Of a stretch of DNA of 64,000 nt, positions 20,473 through 30,028 are shown piece after piece. Where the stretch lies: positions 62,001 to 126,000 of the forward strand of contig JAUZPL010000001.1 of the NCBI GenBank assembly GCA_030705955.1. The letters run 5' to 3'. A program made the translations under genes and the position numbers. The first letter of the stretch is position 1. Every line of letters starts with the position of its first letter. The stretch is from Bacillota bacterium (GTDB lineage: Bacteria > Bacillota > Bacilli > Bacillales > Cytobacillaceae). The notes below the pieces were generated by a model that did no database searches, was not told where the DNA came from, and saw nothing but the letters and a program-made list of their open reading frames with translations.

Positions 20473-21240
20473 ATGGTTGAAACATATGTAAGTGACGAGG
20501 AAATATACTGGAAAAAGTGGACTCAAAACCGGGATACAGATGCTTGTAATTTCCTTGTTAAAAAATATATGCCGCTAGTGTCCTACCATGTTCAAAGAAT
20601 ATCAATTGGATTACCAAAGAACGTTGCAAGAGATGAATTACAAAGCCTTGGAATGTTTGGCTTATATGATGCATTAGAAAAATTTGATTGGTCAAGAGAA
20701 CTAAAATTTGATACGTATGCATCATTTCGCATTAGGGGAGCCATCATTGATGGGCTGAGAAAAGAAGATTGGCTGCCGAGAGGTACGCGAGAAAAGGCAA
20801 AGAAAATAGAAACAGCTATTAACATTCTTGAACAGCGAAATGGTGGAAAGATAACTGTTTCAGATATAGCAAAAGAGGTTAAAATACCAGAAGAAGAGAT
20901 TTATACGATAATGAATGAGCAATTTTTCGCTAATATTCTGTCAATAGATGAACAGCCACTAGACACAGATGAAAGGGATGGACCTTCTTTTGTATTAAGA
21001 GATAGTCATGCAGTACTTCCAGAAGAAAGTCTCATAAAAAATGAATTATTAGAAGAGCTTTCAGAAATGATTTCAGATTTAAGCGAGAAGGAACAGCTGG
21101 TTATTAGTCTTTTTTACAATGAAGAGCTCACTCTCACAGAAATTGGCCAAGTAATGAATTTGTCGACATCAAGAATTTCCCAAATTCATTCAAAAGCACT
21201 TTTTAAGCTTCGAAACTCTTTAGAAAAATTAATAAAATAA
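20473..21240 (+). CDS. sigD: RNA polymerase sigma factor SigD (FliA/WhiG type)
   Basis: 'LQSLGMFGLYDALEKFDWSRELKFDTYASFRIRGAIIDGLR', region 4 HTH. Confidence 0.96.
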   Translation: MVETYVSDEEIYWKKWTQNRDTDACNFLVKKYMPLVSYHVQRISIGLPKNVARDELQSLGMFGLYDALEKFDWSRELKFDTYASFRIRGAIIDGLRKEDWLPRGTREKAKKIETAINILEQRNGGKITVSDIAKEVKIPEEEIYTIMNEQFFANILSIDEQPLDTDERDGPSFVLRDSHAVLPEESLIKNELLEELSEMISDLSEKEQLVISLFYNEELTLTEIGQVMNLSTSRISQIHSKALFKLRNSLEKLIK

Positions 21241-21262
21241 TCAAATAATAAAATAATCAAAC
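21231..21262 (+). repeat. Tandem duplication of a 16-bp unit spanning the sigD stop codon
   Basis: AATAAAATAATCAAAT|AATAAAATAATCAAAC, 15/16 identical. Confidence 0.9.
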
Positions 21263-21294
21263 AATGCCTAGGTTTTTGGGGATAGAGGGATATA

Positions 21295-21936
21295 ATGACC
21301 ACATTTTTGTTACTAATCAGCCTGCTATTAAATGGTGTAGCCATATTTTTAATCATCATTTTATTTACTCGACAAAATCGGCTAACAGAGGCTGAAGAAA
21401 AGCAGGAAAAGTTATTAAGAGATGTGGAAGAAATTATTTCTTCCTCCCTACTTGAAATGAAGGAAGAAAATGAAGAGTTTATTAAGCAATTTAAAAGCAT
21501 TTCAAGTCAGAATGTTACTCAAGTTACCGAACCTGTTAAAGTTATAAAACAAGATAGAATGATTCATGAGGCTGGAATAGGAAATAATGTGGATCAACAT
21601 AATCACGAATGGGTTGAAAAAAAGGGGACTATTTCGAAGAAACAAGCAGCAATGGTATATAAAAGCGCTACATCTATTGAAAAAAAGACAAATTCTGATT
21701 TGGAAACTGAACTTCTTCCTGATTGGAAAAAAGAGAATGATGTAAAGTTAAATTTGGATAATCACTCTTCTTTAAACGTAGAGGCTAAACCTGAAGTGTC
21801 TCAAGAAGAGCTTTTTAGAGACCTATTTATGAACCAAGTACTTTTATTACAAAATCAAGGCCTTTCAGCTGAAAAAATAGCCAAAAAGCTGGGTAAAGGA
21901 AAAACAGAAATTGAACTCCTGTTAAAATTCAGATAA
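21295..21936 (+). CDS. swrB: Swarming/motility protein SwrB (YlxL)-like
   Basis: N-term TM, variable middle, C-term 'LFMNQVLLLQNQGLSAEKIAKKLGKGKTEIELLLKFR'; position between sigD and rpsB. Confidence 0.8.
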   Translation: MTTFLLLISLLLNGVAIFLIIILFTRQNRLTEAEEKQEKLLRDVEEIISSSLLEMKEENEEFIKQFKSISSQNVTQVTEPVKVIKQDRMIHEAGIGNNVDQHNHEWVEKKGTISKKQAAMVYKSATSIEKKTNSDLETELLPDWKKENDVKLNLDNHSSLNVEAKPEVSQEELFRDLFMNQVLLLQNQGLSAEKIAKKLGKGKTEIELLLKFR

Positions 21937-21951
21937 TCACGAACGAAATAC

Positions 21952-21980
21952 TTGATTGCTATAAGGAGTTATGCTATATT
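21952..21980 (+). promoter_or_regulatory. SigA-type promoter for rpsB
   Basis: TTGATT (21952-57) N17 TATATT (21975-80). Confidence 0.75.
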
Positions 21981-22095
21981 ATTTCATGGTGTTAAAAACA
22001 CACGCTTATGGATTTAATCAGATGGTGCTGATAAATCAGTTTCTGATTAAAAATGAGATGAGCGGAGGAATGAAAAACCACTAGGAGGAATAAAC

Positions 22096-22806
22096 ATGTC
22101 AGTTATTTCAATGAAGCAATTGCTTGAAGCTGGTGTACATTTTGGACACCAAACACGCAGATGGAACCCTAAGATGAAGAAATATATCTTCACAGAGCGT
22201 AACGGCATCTACATTATTGACCTTCAAAAAACAGTTAAGAAGGTTGAAGAAGCTTACAATTGGATTAAAGAACTTGCTGCAAACGGCGGAACAATGCTAT
22301 TTGTTGGTACAAAGAAGCAAGCTCAAGATTCAGTTAAGGAAGAAGCAATTCGTTCAGGTATGTATTATGTTAACCAACGTTGGTTGGGTGGTACTCTTAC
22401 AAACTTCGAAACAATCCAAAAACGTATTGGCCGTCTGAAAGATATTGAAAGAATGGCTGAAGATGGTACATTTGATGTATTACCTAAAAAAGAAGTTGTT
22501 CAATTAAAGAAAGAACAAGAACGTCTTGAAAAATTCCTTGGTGGAATTAAAAACATGAAGCAACTTCCAGATGCTCTATTTATTATCGACCCTCGTAAAG
22601 AGCGTATTGCGGTTGCAGAAGCACATAAATTAAATATTCCTATTGTAGGAATTGTTGATACAAACTGTGATCCAGATGAAATCGATGTTGTTATTCCAGC
22701 AAACGATGATGCAATTCGTGCTGTGAAACTTCTAACTGCTAGAATGGCAGACGCTATTTTAGAAGCAAAACAAGGCGAAGAAGTTGTAGAAGCTTCTGCT
22801 GAATAA
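22096..22806 (+). CDS. rpsB: 30S ribosomal protein S2
   Basis: '[27 protein letters not shown]'. Confidence 0.98.
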   Translation: MSVISMKQLLEAGVHFGHQTRRWNPKMKKYIFTERNGIYIIDLQKTVKKVEEAYNWIKELAANGGTMLFVGTKKQAQDSVKEEAIRSGMYYVNQRWLGGTLTNFETIQKRIGRLKDIERMAEDGTFDVLPKKEVVQLKKEQERLEKFLGGIKNMKQLPDALFIIDPRKERIAVAEAHKLNIPIVGIVDTNCDPDEIDVVIPANDDAIRAVKLLTARMADAILEAKQGEEVVEASAE

Positions 22807-22828
22807 TAATGAGTGTTTAAGGGAAACA

Positions 22829-22868
22829 AAAAGGTGATAAGAGGGAACACCCTTTATCACCTTTTTTT
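22829..22868 (+). terminator. Intrinsic terminator after rpsB
   Basis: AAAAAGGTGATAA..TTATCACCTTTTTTT. Confidence 0.85.
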
Positions 22869-22945
22869 AAAGAAATAGTATATCGAATGTAATAAAGGTT
22901 ATTTATGTGAATACATACATGCATTTTAAGGAGGAAATAAAGATT

Positions 22946-23827
22946 ATGGCAATCACTGCACAAATGGTTAAAGAATTACGCGAAAAAACTGGCGCGGGCA
23001 TGATGGATTGTAAAAAAGCATTAACTGAAACTGACGGTGACATGGAAAATGCAATTGATTACCTTCGTGAAAAAGGAATTGCCAAAGCGGCTAAAAAGGC
23101 TGATCGTATTGCCGCAGAAGGTATCACTGCTATTCAAACAGAAGGAAACAATGCTGTTATCTTAGAAGTAAACTCAGAAACAGACTTTGTTGCTAAAAAC
23201 GAAGGATTCCAATCACTTGTTAAAGATCTTGGTGCACATTTATTAGCGAAAAAACCTGCAAATGTTGAAGAAGCATTAACTCAAGAAATGGATAATGGTT
23301 CAACTGTTGCTGATTTCATCAATGCTGCAATCGCAAAAATTGGTGAAAAGCTATCCCTTCGTCGTTTCGAAGTGAAAACAAAAACAGATAACGATGCTTT
23401 TGGTGCATACTTGCATATGGGCGGTCGTATTGGTGTGTTAACTGTTCTTGAAGGAACAACTGACTCTGAAGCAGCTAAAGATGTTTCTATGCATATTGCT
23501 GCATTAAATCCTAAATACGTTTCTCGTGATCAAGTATCTCAAGAAGAGGTTGAACACGAGCGTGAAGTATTAACTCAACAAGCATTAAATGAAGGCAAAC
23601 CAGAAAATATTGTAGCTAAAATGGTTGAAGGCCGCCTTGGTAAATATTTTGAAGATGTTTGTGTTCTTGATCAAACTTTTGTTAAGAATCCTGATCAAAA
23701 GGTGCGCCAATTTGTTCAATCTAAAGGTGCAACTATTCGTGAATTCGTTCGTTATGAAGTTGGAGAAGGCCTTGAAAAACGCGAAGAAAATTTTGCGGAA
23801 GAAGTAATGAACCAAATTAAAAAATAA
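22946..23827 (+). CDS. tsf: Elongation factor Ts
   Basis: '[38 protein letters not shown]'; ATG 22946 after AAGGAGG. Confidence 0.98.
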   Translation: MAITAQMVKELREKTGAGMMDCKKALTETDGDMENAIDYLREKGIAKAAKKADRIAAEGITAIQTEGNNAVILEVNSETDFVAKNEGFQSLVKDLGAHLLAKKPANVEEALTQEMDNGSTVADFINAAIAKIGEKLSLRRFEVKTKTDNDAFGAYLHMGGRIGVLTVLEGTTDSEAAKDVSMHIAALNPKYVSRDQVSQEEVEHEREVLTQQALNEGKPENIVAKMVEGRLGKYFEDVCVLDQTFVKNPDQKVRQFVQSKGATIREFVRYEVGEGLEKREENFAEEVMNQIKK

Positions 23828-23879
23828 ATACTAAAATATACTCAGTGATTTTAAAATGGATTGATTGTGTATATGAATA

Positions 23880-23904
23880 GGGGACACGAAGTGTTCCCTT
23901 TTTT
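23880..23904 (+). terminator. Intrinsic terminator after tsf
   Basis: GGGGACAC-gaa-GTGTTCCC-TTTTTT. Confidence 0.8.
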
Positions 23905-23946
23905 CAAGGTAAATCAATTGGTAAGATACTATTATTGGAGGTTCCT

Positions 23947-24672
23947 ATGAGCAGTCCTAAATACAAACGCGTTGTTTTAAAATTAAGTGGAGAAGCATTA
24001 GCTGGTGAATCAAGCTTTGGTATTAATCCATCTGTTATTAAGTCAATTGCAGGCCAAGTAAAAGAAATTGCTGAACTTGGTGTAGAAGTTGCTGTAGTTG
24101 TTGGCGGTGGAAATATTTGGCGTGGAAAAATCGGCAGTGAAATGGGAATGGACCGAGCAACCGCTGATTATATGGGCATGCTTGCAACCGTAATGAATTC
24201 CTTAGCATTGCAGGATAGTTTGGAGCAAATAGGAATTGAGACACGTGTACAAACCTCCATTGAAATGCGTCAGGTTGCTGAACCATATATTAGACGCCGT
24301 GCTATTAGACATTTAGAGAAAAAAAGAGTTGTCATTTTTGCTGCAGGAACTGGAAATCCATACTTCTCCACAGATACAACAGCTGCACTAAGAGCTGCAG
24401 AAATAGAGGCAGAGGTTATTTTAATGGCTAAAAACAATGTCGATGGAGTCTATTCTGCAGATCCCCGAATCGACAAAAATGCAACAAAATATGATGAGCT
24501 TTCATATCTTGATGTTATTAAAGAGGGACTTGCTGTTATGGATTCAACAGCTTCCTCATTGTGTATGGATAATGATATTCCACTTATTGTTTTCTCTATC
24601 ATGGAACAAGGAAATATAAAAAGAGTTATTACTGGAGAAAAAATTGGAACAATTGTTAGGGGGAAAAAATAA
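23947..24672 (+). CDS. pyrH: Uridylate kinase
   Basis: '[24 protein letters not shown]'; SD GGAGG before ATG 23947. Confidence 0.97.
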   Translation: MSSPKYKRVVLKLSGEALAGESSFGINPSVIKSIAGQVKEIAELGVEVAVVVGGGNIWRGKIGSEMGMDRATADYMGMLATVMNSLALQDSLEQIGIETRVQTSIEMRQVAEPYIRRRAIRHLEKKRVVIFAAGTGNPYFSTDTTAALRAAEIEAEVILMAKNNVDGVYSADPRIDKNATKYDELSYLDVIKEGLAVMDSTASSLCMDNDIPLIVFSIMEQGNIKRVITGEKIGTIVRGKK

Positions 24673-25229
24673 TGCCAAAACAAGTTATATCCAATACAAC
24701 AGATAAAATGAAAAAGGCTATTCAAGCCTATACAAGAGAACTTGCTTCTATCCGTGCAGGAAGGGCTAGTGCATCTCTTTTAGACAGAATTACGGTTGAT
24801 TACTATGGTGCTCCAACACCAGTTAATCAGTTAGCAGGTATCTCTACTCCTGAGGCGAGACTTTTAGTTATTCAGCCTTATGATAAAACAATACTTGGAG
24901 ATATTGAAAAAGCTATTTTAAAGTCTGACTTAGGATTAAATCCATCAAATGATGGAATGATTATTCGAATTTCAATACCACAGCTTACTGAAGAGCGTAG
25001 GAAAGAGCTTGTTAAAGTGATAAAGAAAGAATCAGAAGAAGCAAAAATAGCGATACGAAATATTCGACGAGATGCTAACGATGAATTTAAAAAGTTAGAG
25101 AAAAGTGGAGATATTACAGAAGATGCTCTTCATGGATATTCTGAAGATATCCAAAAACTTACTGACGATCATATAAATAAAATTGACCAAATAACAAAAG
25201 ATAAAGAAAAGGAAATTATGGAAGTATAA
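24672..25229 (+). CDS. frr: Ribosome recycling factor
   Basis: '[33 protein letters not shown]'. Confidence 0.98.
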   Translation: MPKQVISNTTDKMKKAIQAYTRELASIRAGRASASLLDRITVDYYGAPTPVNQLAGISTPEARLLVIQPYDKTILGDIEKAILKSDLGLNPSNDGMIIRISIPQLTEERRKELVKVIKKESEEAKIAIRNIRRDANDEFKKLEKSGDITEDALHGYSEDIQKLTDDHINKIDQITKDKEKEIMEV

Positions 25230-25255
25230 GTCAGTCTTTTATCTTTTCTTTTTAA

Positions 25256-25281
25256 AAGCCCCTCTTAAAAGGGGGTTTTTT
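25256..25281 (+). terminator. Intrinsic terminator after frr
   Basis: CCCCTCTTAAAAGGGGG-TTTTTT. Confidence 0.8.
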
Positions 25282-25384
25282 CACTATTATTAAATAATAA
25301 GAAAAGTTTATCATAGACTTTAAATTCTTAATCCCATTTATAATACATAAGCTTTTTAATAGAGAAATCTTTGAATTTTTTTGG

Positions 25385-25390
25385 TATGAT
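25385..25390 (+). promoter_or_regulatory. Possible extended -10 promoter for uppS (TGG-TATGAT)
   Basis: TTGGTATGAT; no convincing -35. Confidence 0.4.
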
Positions 25391-25490
25391 AATCTCATGC
25401 TGACAAATCAAATAAAAAACTCATATGAAATAAAATGGATTTGTCTATTTGTCGGAGGAAATGATTATCTTTTTTTGAAGGAGCAAGAAT

Positions 25491-26267
25491 ATGTTAAATA
25501 AAATAAAGCTTTGGAAGAAAGAAAATAACTCTTCCGAACTCCGAGACAGAATAGAACAAATAAAAAAATTACCTGTACCTGATCATGTCGCTATCATTAT
25601 GGATGGAAATGGAAGATGGGCAAAAAAAAGAGCCTTGCCAAGAATTGCGGGTCATCATGAAGGAATGAAGGTGGTGCGCAAAACAACAAAATTGGCAAAT
25701 GAACTTGGAATCAAAGTACTTACCTTATATGCTTTTTCAACTGAAAATTGGAAGAGACCTAAGAGTGAAGTAGATTATTTAATGAAGCTTCCGGAGGAAT
25801 TTTTAGGCACCTTCCTTCCAGAGTTAATGAAAGAAAATGTCCAGGTTAGAATGATGGGTTATCGAGAAGAACTTCCTATACATACAAGAAGGGCAATTGA
25901 AAAGGCAATAGAGGATACGAAAGAGAATGATGGGCTTATTTTAAACTTTGCCTTAAATTATGGTAGTAGAGCTGAGATTATCGATGCAGTTAAGCATATT
26001 TTGAACGATTGTAAAAGTGGTATATTAAATGAAAAGAGTCTTGATGAACATTCTTTTTCGTCATATTTAATGACATCTCAATTGGCTGATCCAGATCTCT
26101 TGATTAGGACAAGTGGGGAAATTCGTTTAAGTAATTTCATGCTTTGGCAATTAGCCTACACAGAGTTTTGGTTTACGGATATTTTATGGCCTGATTTTAA
26201 AGGAGAGCATTTATTAGAAGCTATTGAAATTTTCCAAAACAGACAACGAAGATTTGGTGGAATATAA
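25491..26267 (+). CDS. uppS: Isoprenyl transferase (undecaprenyl diphosphate synthase)
   Basis: 'HVAIIMDGNGRWAKKRALPRIAGHHEGM'. Confidence 0.97.
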   Translation: MLNKIKLWKKENNSSELRDRIEQIKKLPVPDHVAIIMDGNGRWAKKRALPRIAGHHEGMKVVRKTTKLANELGIKVLTLYAFSTENWKRPKSEVDYLMKLPEEFLGTFLPELMKENVQVRMMGYREELPIHTRRAIEKAIEDTKENDGLILNFALNYGSRAEIIDAVKHILNDCKSGILNEKSLDEHSFSSYLMTSQLADPDLLIRTSGEIRLSNFMLWQLAYTEFWFTDILWPDFKGEHLLEAIEIFQNRQRRFGGI

Positions 26268-26375
26268 AAGTGATTATTTGCATCGTTCTCCTTGATAGTG
26301 AGTAATCAAAATATGGTTTTAAACCTAGATTAGCAATTTTTTAAGCCGTTTGTAGAAAAGGTGTTGACATAATAA

Positions 26376-27164
26376 ATGAAGCAAAGAATTATCACAGCAG
26401 TGATAGCCGCAGCAATTTTTTTACCAATCGTTTTTTTTGGCGGTTTTCCTTTTGTTGGTTTAACCTATTTATTAGCAACCATTGGACTTTCCGAATTATT
26501 AAAAATGAAAAAAATTAATTTATTTTCTATTCCTGGATTTCTTTCGACCCTTTTACTTTGGGTTATTCTCTTTCCATCGTATTATCAACAAGTTCTTGAA
26601 ACATTAAATTATTCAAAAACAGAGCTTGGAATTGCTTTAATTTTATTGTTATTAACGTATTCAGTGATCACAAAGAATCGCTTTAATTTTGAGAAAGTTT
26701 CCTTTTGTCTTTTAGCTGCTATTTACGTGGGGATTGGTTTTTACTTTTTTATAGAGACCAGACACGCGGGACTTGTCTATATCATCTATTCAATATTTAT
26801 TATATGGGCAACAGACACGGGAGCCTATTTTATTGGTAGGGCTCTCGGTAAAAGAAAACTTTGGCCAGAAATTAGCCCTAATAAAACAGTTGAAGGTTTT
26901 TTTGGAGGAGTTTTATGTGCGATCATTGTTGCCGTGATTTTTGCATTGTTTACAAGTATGAATGCGAATTTATTGTCATTAGTTGGGATTACGATTGTCT
27001 TATCCATTTTTGGACAAATTGGGGATTTAGTTGAATCAGCTTTTAAACGACACTTTAATGTGAAAGACTCAGGAAATATTCTTCCGGGCCATGGTGGGAT
27101 TCTTGATCGATTTGACAGTCTGTTATTTGTTCTTCCCTTATTACACTTTTTTCACCTTTTTTAG
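26376..27164 (+). CDS. cdsA: Phosphatidate cytidylyltransferase
   Basis: 'ISPNKTVEGFFGG...GDLVESAFKRHFNVKDSGNILPGHGGILDRFDSLLF'. Confidence 0.97.
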   Translation: MKQRIITAVIAAAIFLPIVFFGGFPFVGLTYLLATIGLSELLKMKKINLFSIPGFLSTLLLWVILFPSYYQQVLETLNYSKTELGIALILLLLTYSVITKNRFNFEKVSFCLLAAIYVGIGFYFFIETRHAGLVYIIYSIFIIWATDTGAYFIGRALGKRKLWPEISPNKTVEGFFGGVLCAIIVAVIFALFTSMNANLLSLVGITIVLSIFGQIGDLVESAFKRHFNVKDSGNILPGHGGILDRFDSLLFVLPLLHFFHLF

Positions 27165-27237
27165 ACGAAAAAGCTGGTTTTTCTTCGTTAAGGAAATTAT
27201 AAATCTCTATACTTGTGGATTACTTTGAAAATAGATA

Positions 27238-27364
27238 TTGACATCTAGCTCCAGCGCCTATCCCTTCGAGGTCTTAAGCCGCCTCCCTCTGGAGGTCAGG
27301 ACCATCCTGCAATAGTCGTCTTAAGCTTGTCAGGGCTGACCAAGGCGCCTGCGCTTTTGTTTTT
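27238..27364 (+). repeat. GC-rich structured intergenic repeat unit between cdsA and dxr
   Basis: 'gacatctagctccagcgccta...cttgtcagggctgaccaaggcgcctgcgcttttg'; nested pairings GCGCC/GGCGC, CTTAAG/CTTAAG, CCTCC-ctct-GGAGG, CAGG-accat-CCTG; resembles a dispersed Bacillaceae intergenic repeat known from memory. Confidence 0.65.
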
Positions 27365-27378
27365 AGGAGTGTGTTTTT

Positions 27379-28521
27379 GTGAAATTGATTAGTTTATTGG
27401 GTGCTACTGGTTCCATTGGTACTCAAACATTAGATGTAATAAAAGAACACCCTGCTGAATTTAAATTAGTAGCTATGTCAGTAGGGAATAATATTGGTTT
27501 AGCAAGAAAAATTATCGTCGATTTTCAACCTGAACTTGTTTCAGTGAAGGAAAAAGGTGATATAGAACAATTAGCAATAGAGTTTCCTAGAACAAAGTTC
27601 ACCTATGGAGAAGAAGGATTAGTTGAAATAGCGGTCTATGAAAAATCAGAAGTTCTTGTCAATGCTGTCCTTGGTAGTGTAGGATTATACCCAACCCTTC
27701 AGGCGATAGAAAGTGGAAAAATTATTGCTCTTGCAAATAAAGAAACTCTTGTAACAGCCGGACATATTATCATGGATGCTTCAAAAAAGCACAATATTCC
27801 GCTCCTTCCTGTTGATAGTGAGCACTCTGCTATATTTCAAGCTTTACAGGGAAATAAAATGAAGAATGTAGAACAACTCATTATCACCGCATCAGGGGGC
27901 AGCTTCCGTGATCGAAAAAGGTCTGAGCTAGAGAATGTAACGGTGAAAGAGGCTTTAAGTCATCCGAATTGGTCTATGGGTGCCAAGATTACTATTGATT
28001 CAGCTACTATGATGAATAAAGGTTTAGAAGTAATAGAAGCGCATTGGCTTTTTGACATGCCATACGATAAAATTAATGTACTACTACATAAAGAAAGTAT
28101 CATCCATTCAATGGTGGAGTTTCATGACAGTAGTATTATTGCACAGTTAGGTTCACCTGACATGAGGGTACCTATTCAATTTGCTCTTTCTTATCCAGAT
28201 AGGCTTCCACTATCTTCTTCAAGAAGGCTAAATCTCGCGGAAGTTGGACTCCTGCACTTTCAAGAAATGGACTTCAACCGGTTCCGTTGTTTACATTTTG
28301 CCATTGAAGCAGGGAAAAAAGGCGGAACATTACCGACCGTATTAAATGCGGCGAACGAAGTAGCTGTAGCTGCTTTTCTGGAAGGGAAAGTTACATTTTT
28401 ACAAATTGAAGATTTGATTGAGAAGGCGCTAAGTGCCCATCAAAGTATTTCAAATCCTGATCTTACTATCATTCAAGAGGTAGACAAAGAAACAAGACAG
28501 TATGTACAAACACTTCTGTAA
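27379..28521 (+). CDS. dxr: 1-deoxy-D-xylulose 5-phosphate reductoisomerase
   Basis: '[16 protein letters not shown]', '[13 protein letters not shown]'; GTG start. Confidence 0.97.
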   Translation: MKLISLLGATGSIGTQTLDVIKEHPAEFKLVAMSVGNNIGLARKIIVDFQPELVSVKEKGDIEQLAIEFPRTKFTYGEEGLVEIAVYEKSEVLVNAVLGSVGLYPTLQAIESGKIIALANKETLVTAGHIIMDASKKHNIPLLPVDSEHSAIFQALQGNKMKNVEQLIITASGGSFRDRKRSELENVTVKEALSHPNWSMGAKITIDSATMMNKGLEVIEAHWLFDMPYDKINVLLHKESIIHSMVEFHDSSIIAQLGSPDMRVPIQFALSYPDRLPLSSSRRLNLAEVGLLHFQEMDFNRFRCLHFAIEAGKKGGTLPTVLNAANEVAVAAFLEGKVTFLQIEDLIEKALSAHQSISNPDLTIIQEVDKETRQYVQTLL

Positions 28522-28593
28522 GAAAGATATAAAAGGGTATCCATTTTCCGAAATGTATTTTCTTACTATTCCTTTAAAAAGGTGGTTTTAATT

Positions 28594-29856
28594 TTGAGTA
28601 CAGTCATTGCCTTTATTGTTATCTTTGGCGCACTCGTGTTCTTCCATGAATATGGGCATTTTATTTTTGCAAAACGAGCAGGCATTTTATGTCGGGAATT
28701 TGCAATTGGTTTTGGGCCAAAGGTTTTTTCCTTTAAAAAGGGAGAAACAACTTACAATATACGCCTTTTACCTATCGGCGGTTATGTAAGGATGGCTGGA
28801 GAAGATCCAGAGATGTTAGAAATTAAATCTGGCTATCGAGTTGGATTATTATTTGACCAGGAAAATAAGGTCAATAAAATTGTCTTAAACAATAAAGAAA
28901 AATTCCCTCAATGCCGTATTGTTGAAGTGGAAGAAGCTGATATCGAAAAAGACCTCTTTATAAAAGGGTTCCCCGAAGACGATGAAGAAAAGTTAGAAAC
29001 CTTTTCAATCAGCCCAACTGCAGTCCTTGTTGAAAATGGAGTGGAATCACAAATTGCTCCTTTAGATCGTCAATTTGCTTCAAAAACTTTAGGGCAAAGA
29101 GCGATGGCAATTTTTGCTGGACCCATGATGAATTTTGTTTTGGCATTGGTCGTATTTATCATCATTGCCTTATTACAAGGTGTTCCAACAAATGATCCCA
29201 AATTAGGGGTTATTACACCTGATGGATCTGCTAAAGCAGCTGGCTTAAAACAGGGTGACATTGTTCAAAGTATTAATGGCTCAGAAATATCTAGCTGGTC
29301 TGATGTAGTAGACGTCATTCAGCATAGTCCTAACAAAAACCTTACATTTTCTATTACTAGGAATGGGAAGGAAATGGAGATTCCAGTTACTCCAATCGAA
29401 AAAAAGGTTGAAGGAAAAAATATTGGAATCATTGGGGTGTATAGTCCTGTTGAAAAATCCCCTGTAAAGGCGGTTTCATCAGGGTTTCAGGAAACGTATT
29501 ATTGGACAATACAGATTTTTGTAATGTTTAAAAAATTAATTACAGGCCAATTTTCAATAAATATGCTTTCTGGCCCAGTAGGTATTTATGTATCAACTGA
29601 TACTGTTGCAAAATCGGGAATATATTATTTGGCAAAATGGGGAGCTATTTTAAGCATAAACCTTGGAATTATGAATCTTTTACCAATACCAGCACTTGAT
29701 GGTGGACGACTGATGTTCTTTGCTGTAGAAGCATTAAGAGGTAAACCAATTGATCGTCAAAAGGAAGGCATAGTTCATTTCATTGGTTTTGCCTTGCTGA
29801 TGCTGCTCATGCTAGTGGTCACATGGAACGATATCCAAAGGTTCTTCTTAAAATAA
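28594..29856 (+). CDS. rasP: Site-2 intramembrane metalloprotease RasP (RseP family)
   Basis: 'FFHEYGHFIFAKRAGI', PDZ, 'NLLPIPALDGGR'; TTG 28594 after AAAGGTGG. Confidence 0.95.
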   Translation: MSTVIAFIVIFGALVFFHEYGHFIFAKRAGILCREFAIGFGPKVFSFKKGETTYNIRLLPIGGYVRMAGEDPEMLEIKSGYRVGLLFDQENKVNKIVLNNKEKFPQCRIVEVEEADIEKDLFIKGFPEDDEEKLETFSISPTAVLVENGVESQIAPLDRQFASKTLGQRAMAIFAGPMMNFVLALVVFIIIALLQGVPTNDPKLGVITPDGSAKAAGLKQGDIVQSINGSEISSWSDVVDVIQHSPNKNLTFSITRNGKEMEIPVTPIEKKVEGKNIGIIGVYSPVEKSPVKAVSSGFQETYYWTIQIFVMFKKLITGQFSINMLSGPVGIYVSTDTVAKSGIYYLAKWGAILSINLGIMNLLPIPALDGGRLMFFAVEALRGKPIDRQKEGIVHFIGFALLMLLMLVVTWNDIQRFFLK

Positions 29857-29882
29857 ATTTAGGAAGTCTAATAATGATGATA

Positions 29883-29930
29883 AGGTGTAAACCCATTCTG
29901 GAGGTTTACACTTTATTTTTTCTATTTTTT
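29883..29930 (+). terminator. Intrinsic terminator after rasP
   Basis: GTGTAAACC-cattctgga-GGTTTACAC then T-rich. Confidence 0.8.
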
Positions 29931-29965
29931 GTATGTCGAATAAAAACGAATTTACTCGTTTTATA

Positions 29966-29974
29966 TGGTATAAT
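29966..29974 (+). promoter_or_regulatory. Extended -10 promoter for polC (TGG-TATAAT)
   Basis: TATATGGTATAAT; polC ATG at 30029 with GAGGGGAG SD lies about 50 nt downstream. Confidence 0.5.
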
Positions 29975-30028
29975 TAGCTTTTGATTAAAGATTTAACGTC
30001 GATATGTTATTTGAGGGGAGAGAGAACG

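Noticed and set aside
22217-22438. Alternate-frame plus-strand ORF inside rpsB (also 23625-23807, 24437-24619, 7132-7338)
   Set aside because: Embedded in strongly supported genes in another frame; no independent RBS or homology cue
29981-30028. Upstream start for PolC ([16 protein letters not shown])
   Set aside because: It would lie at the predicted TSS; GAGGGGAG SD points to ATG 30029
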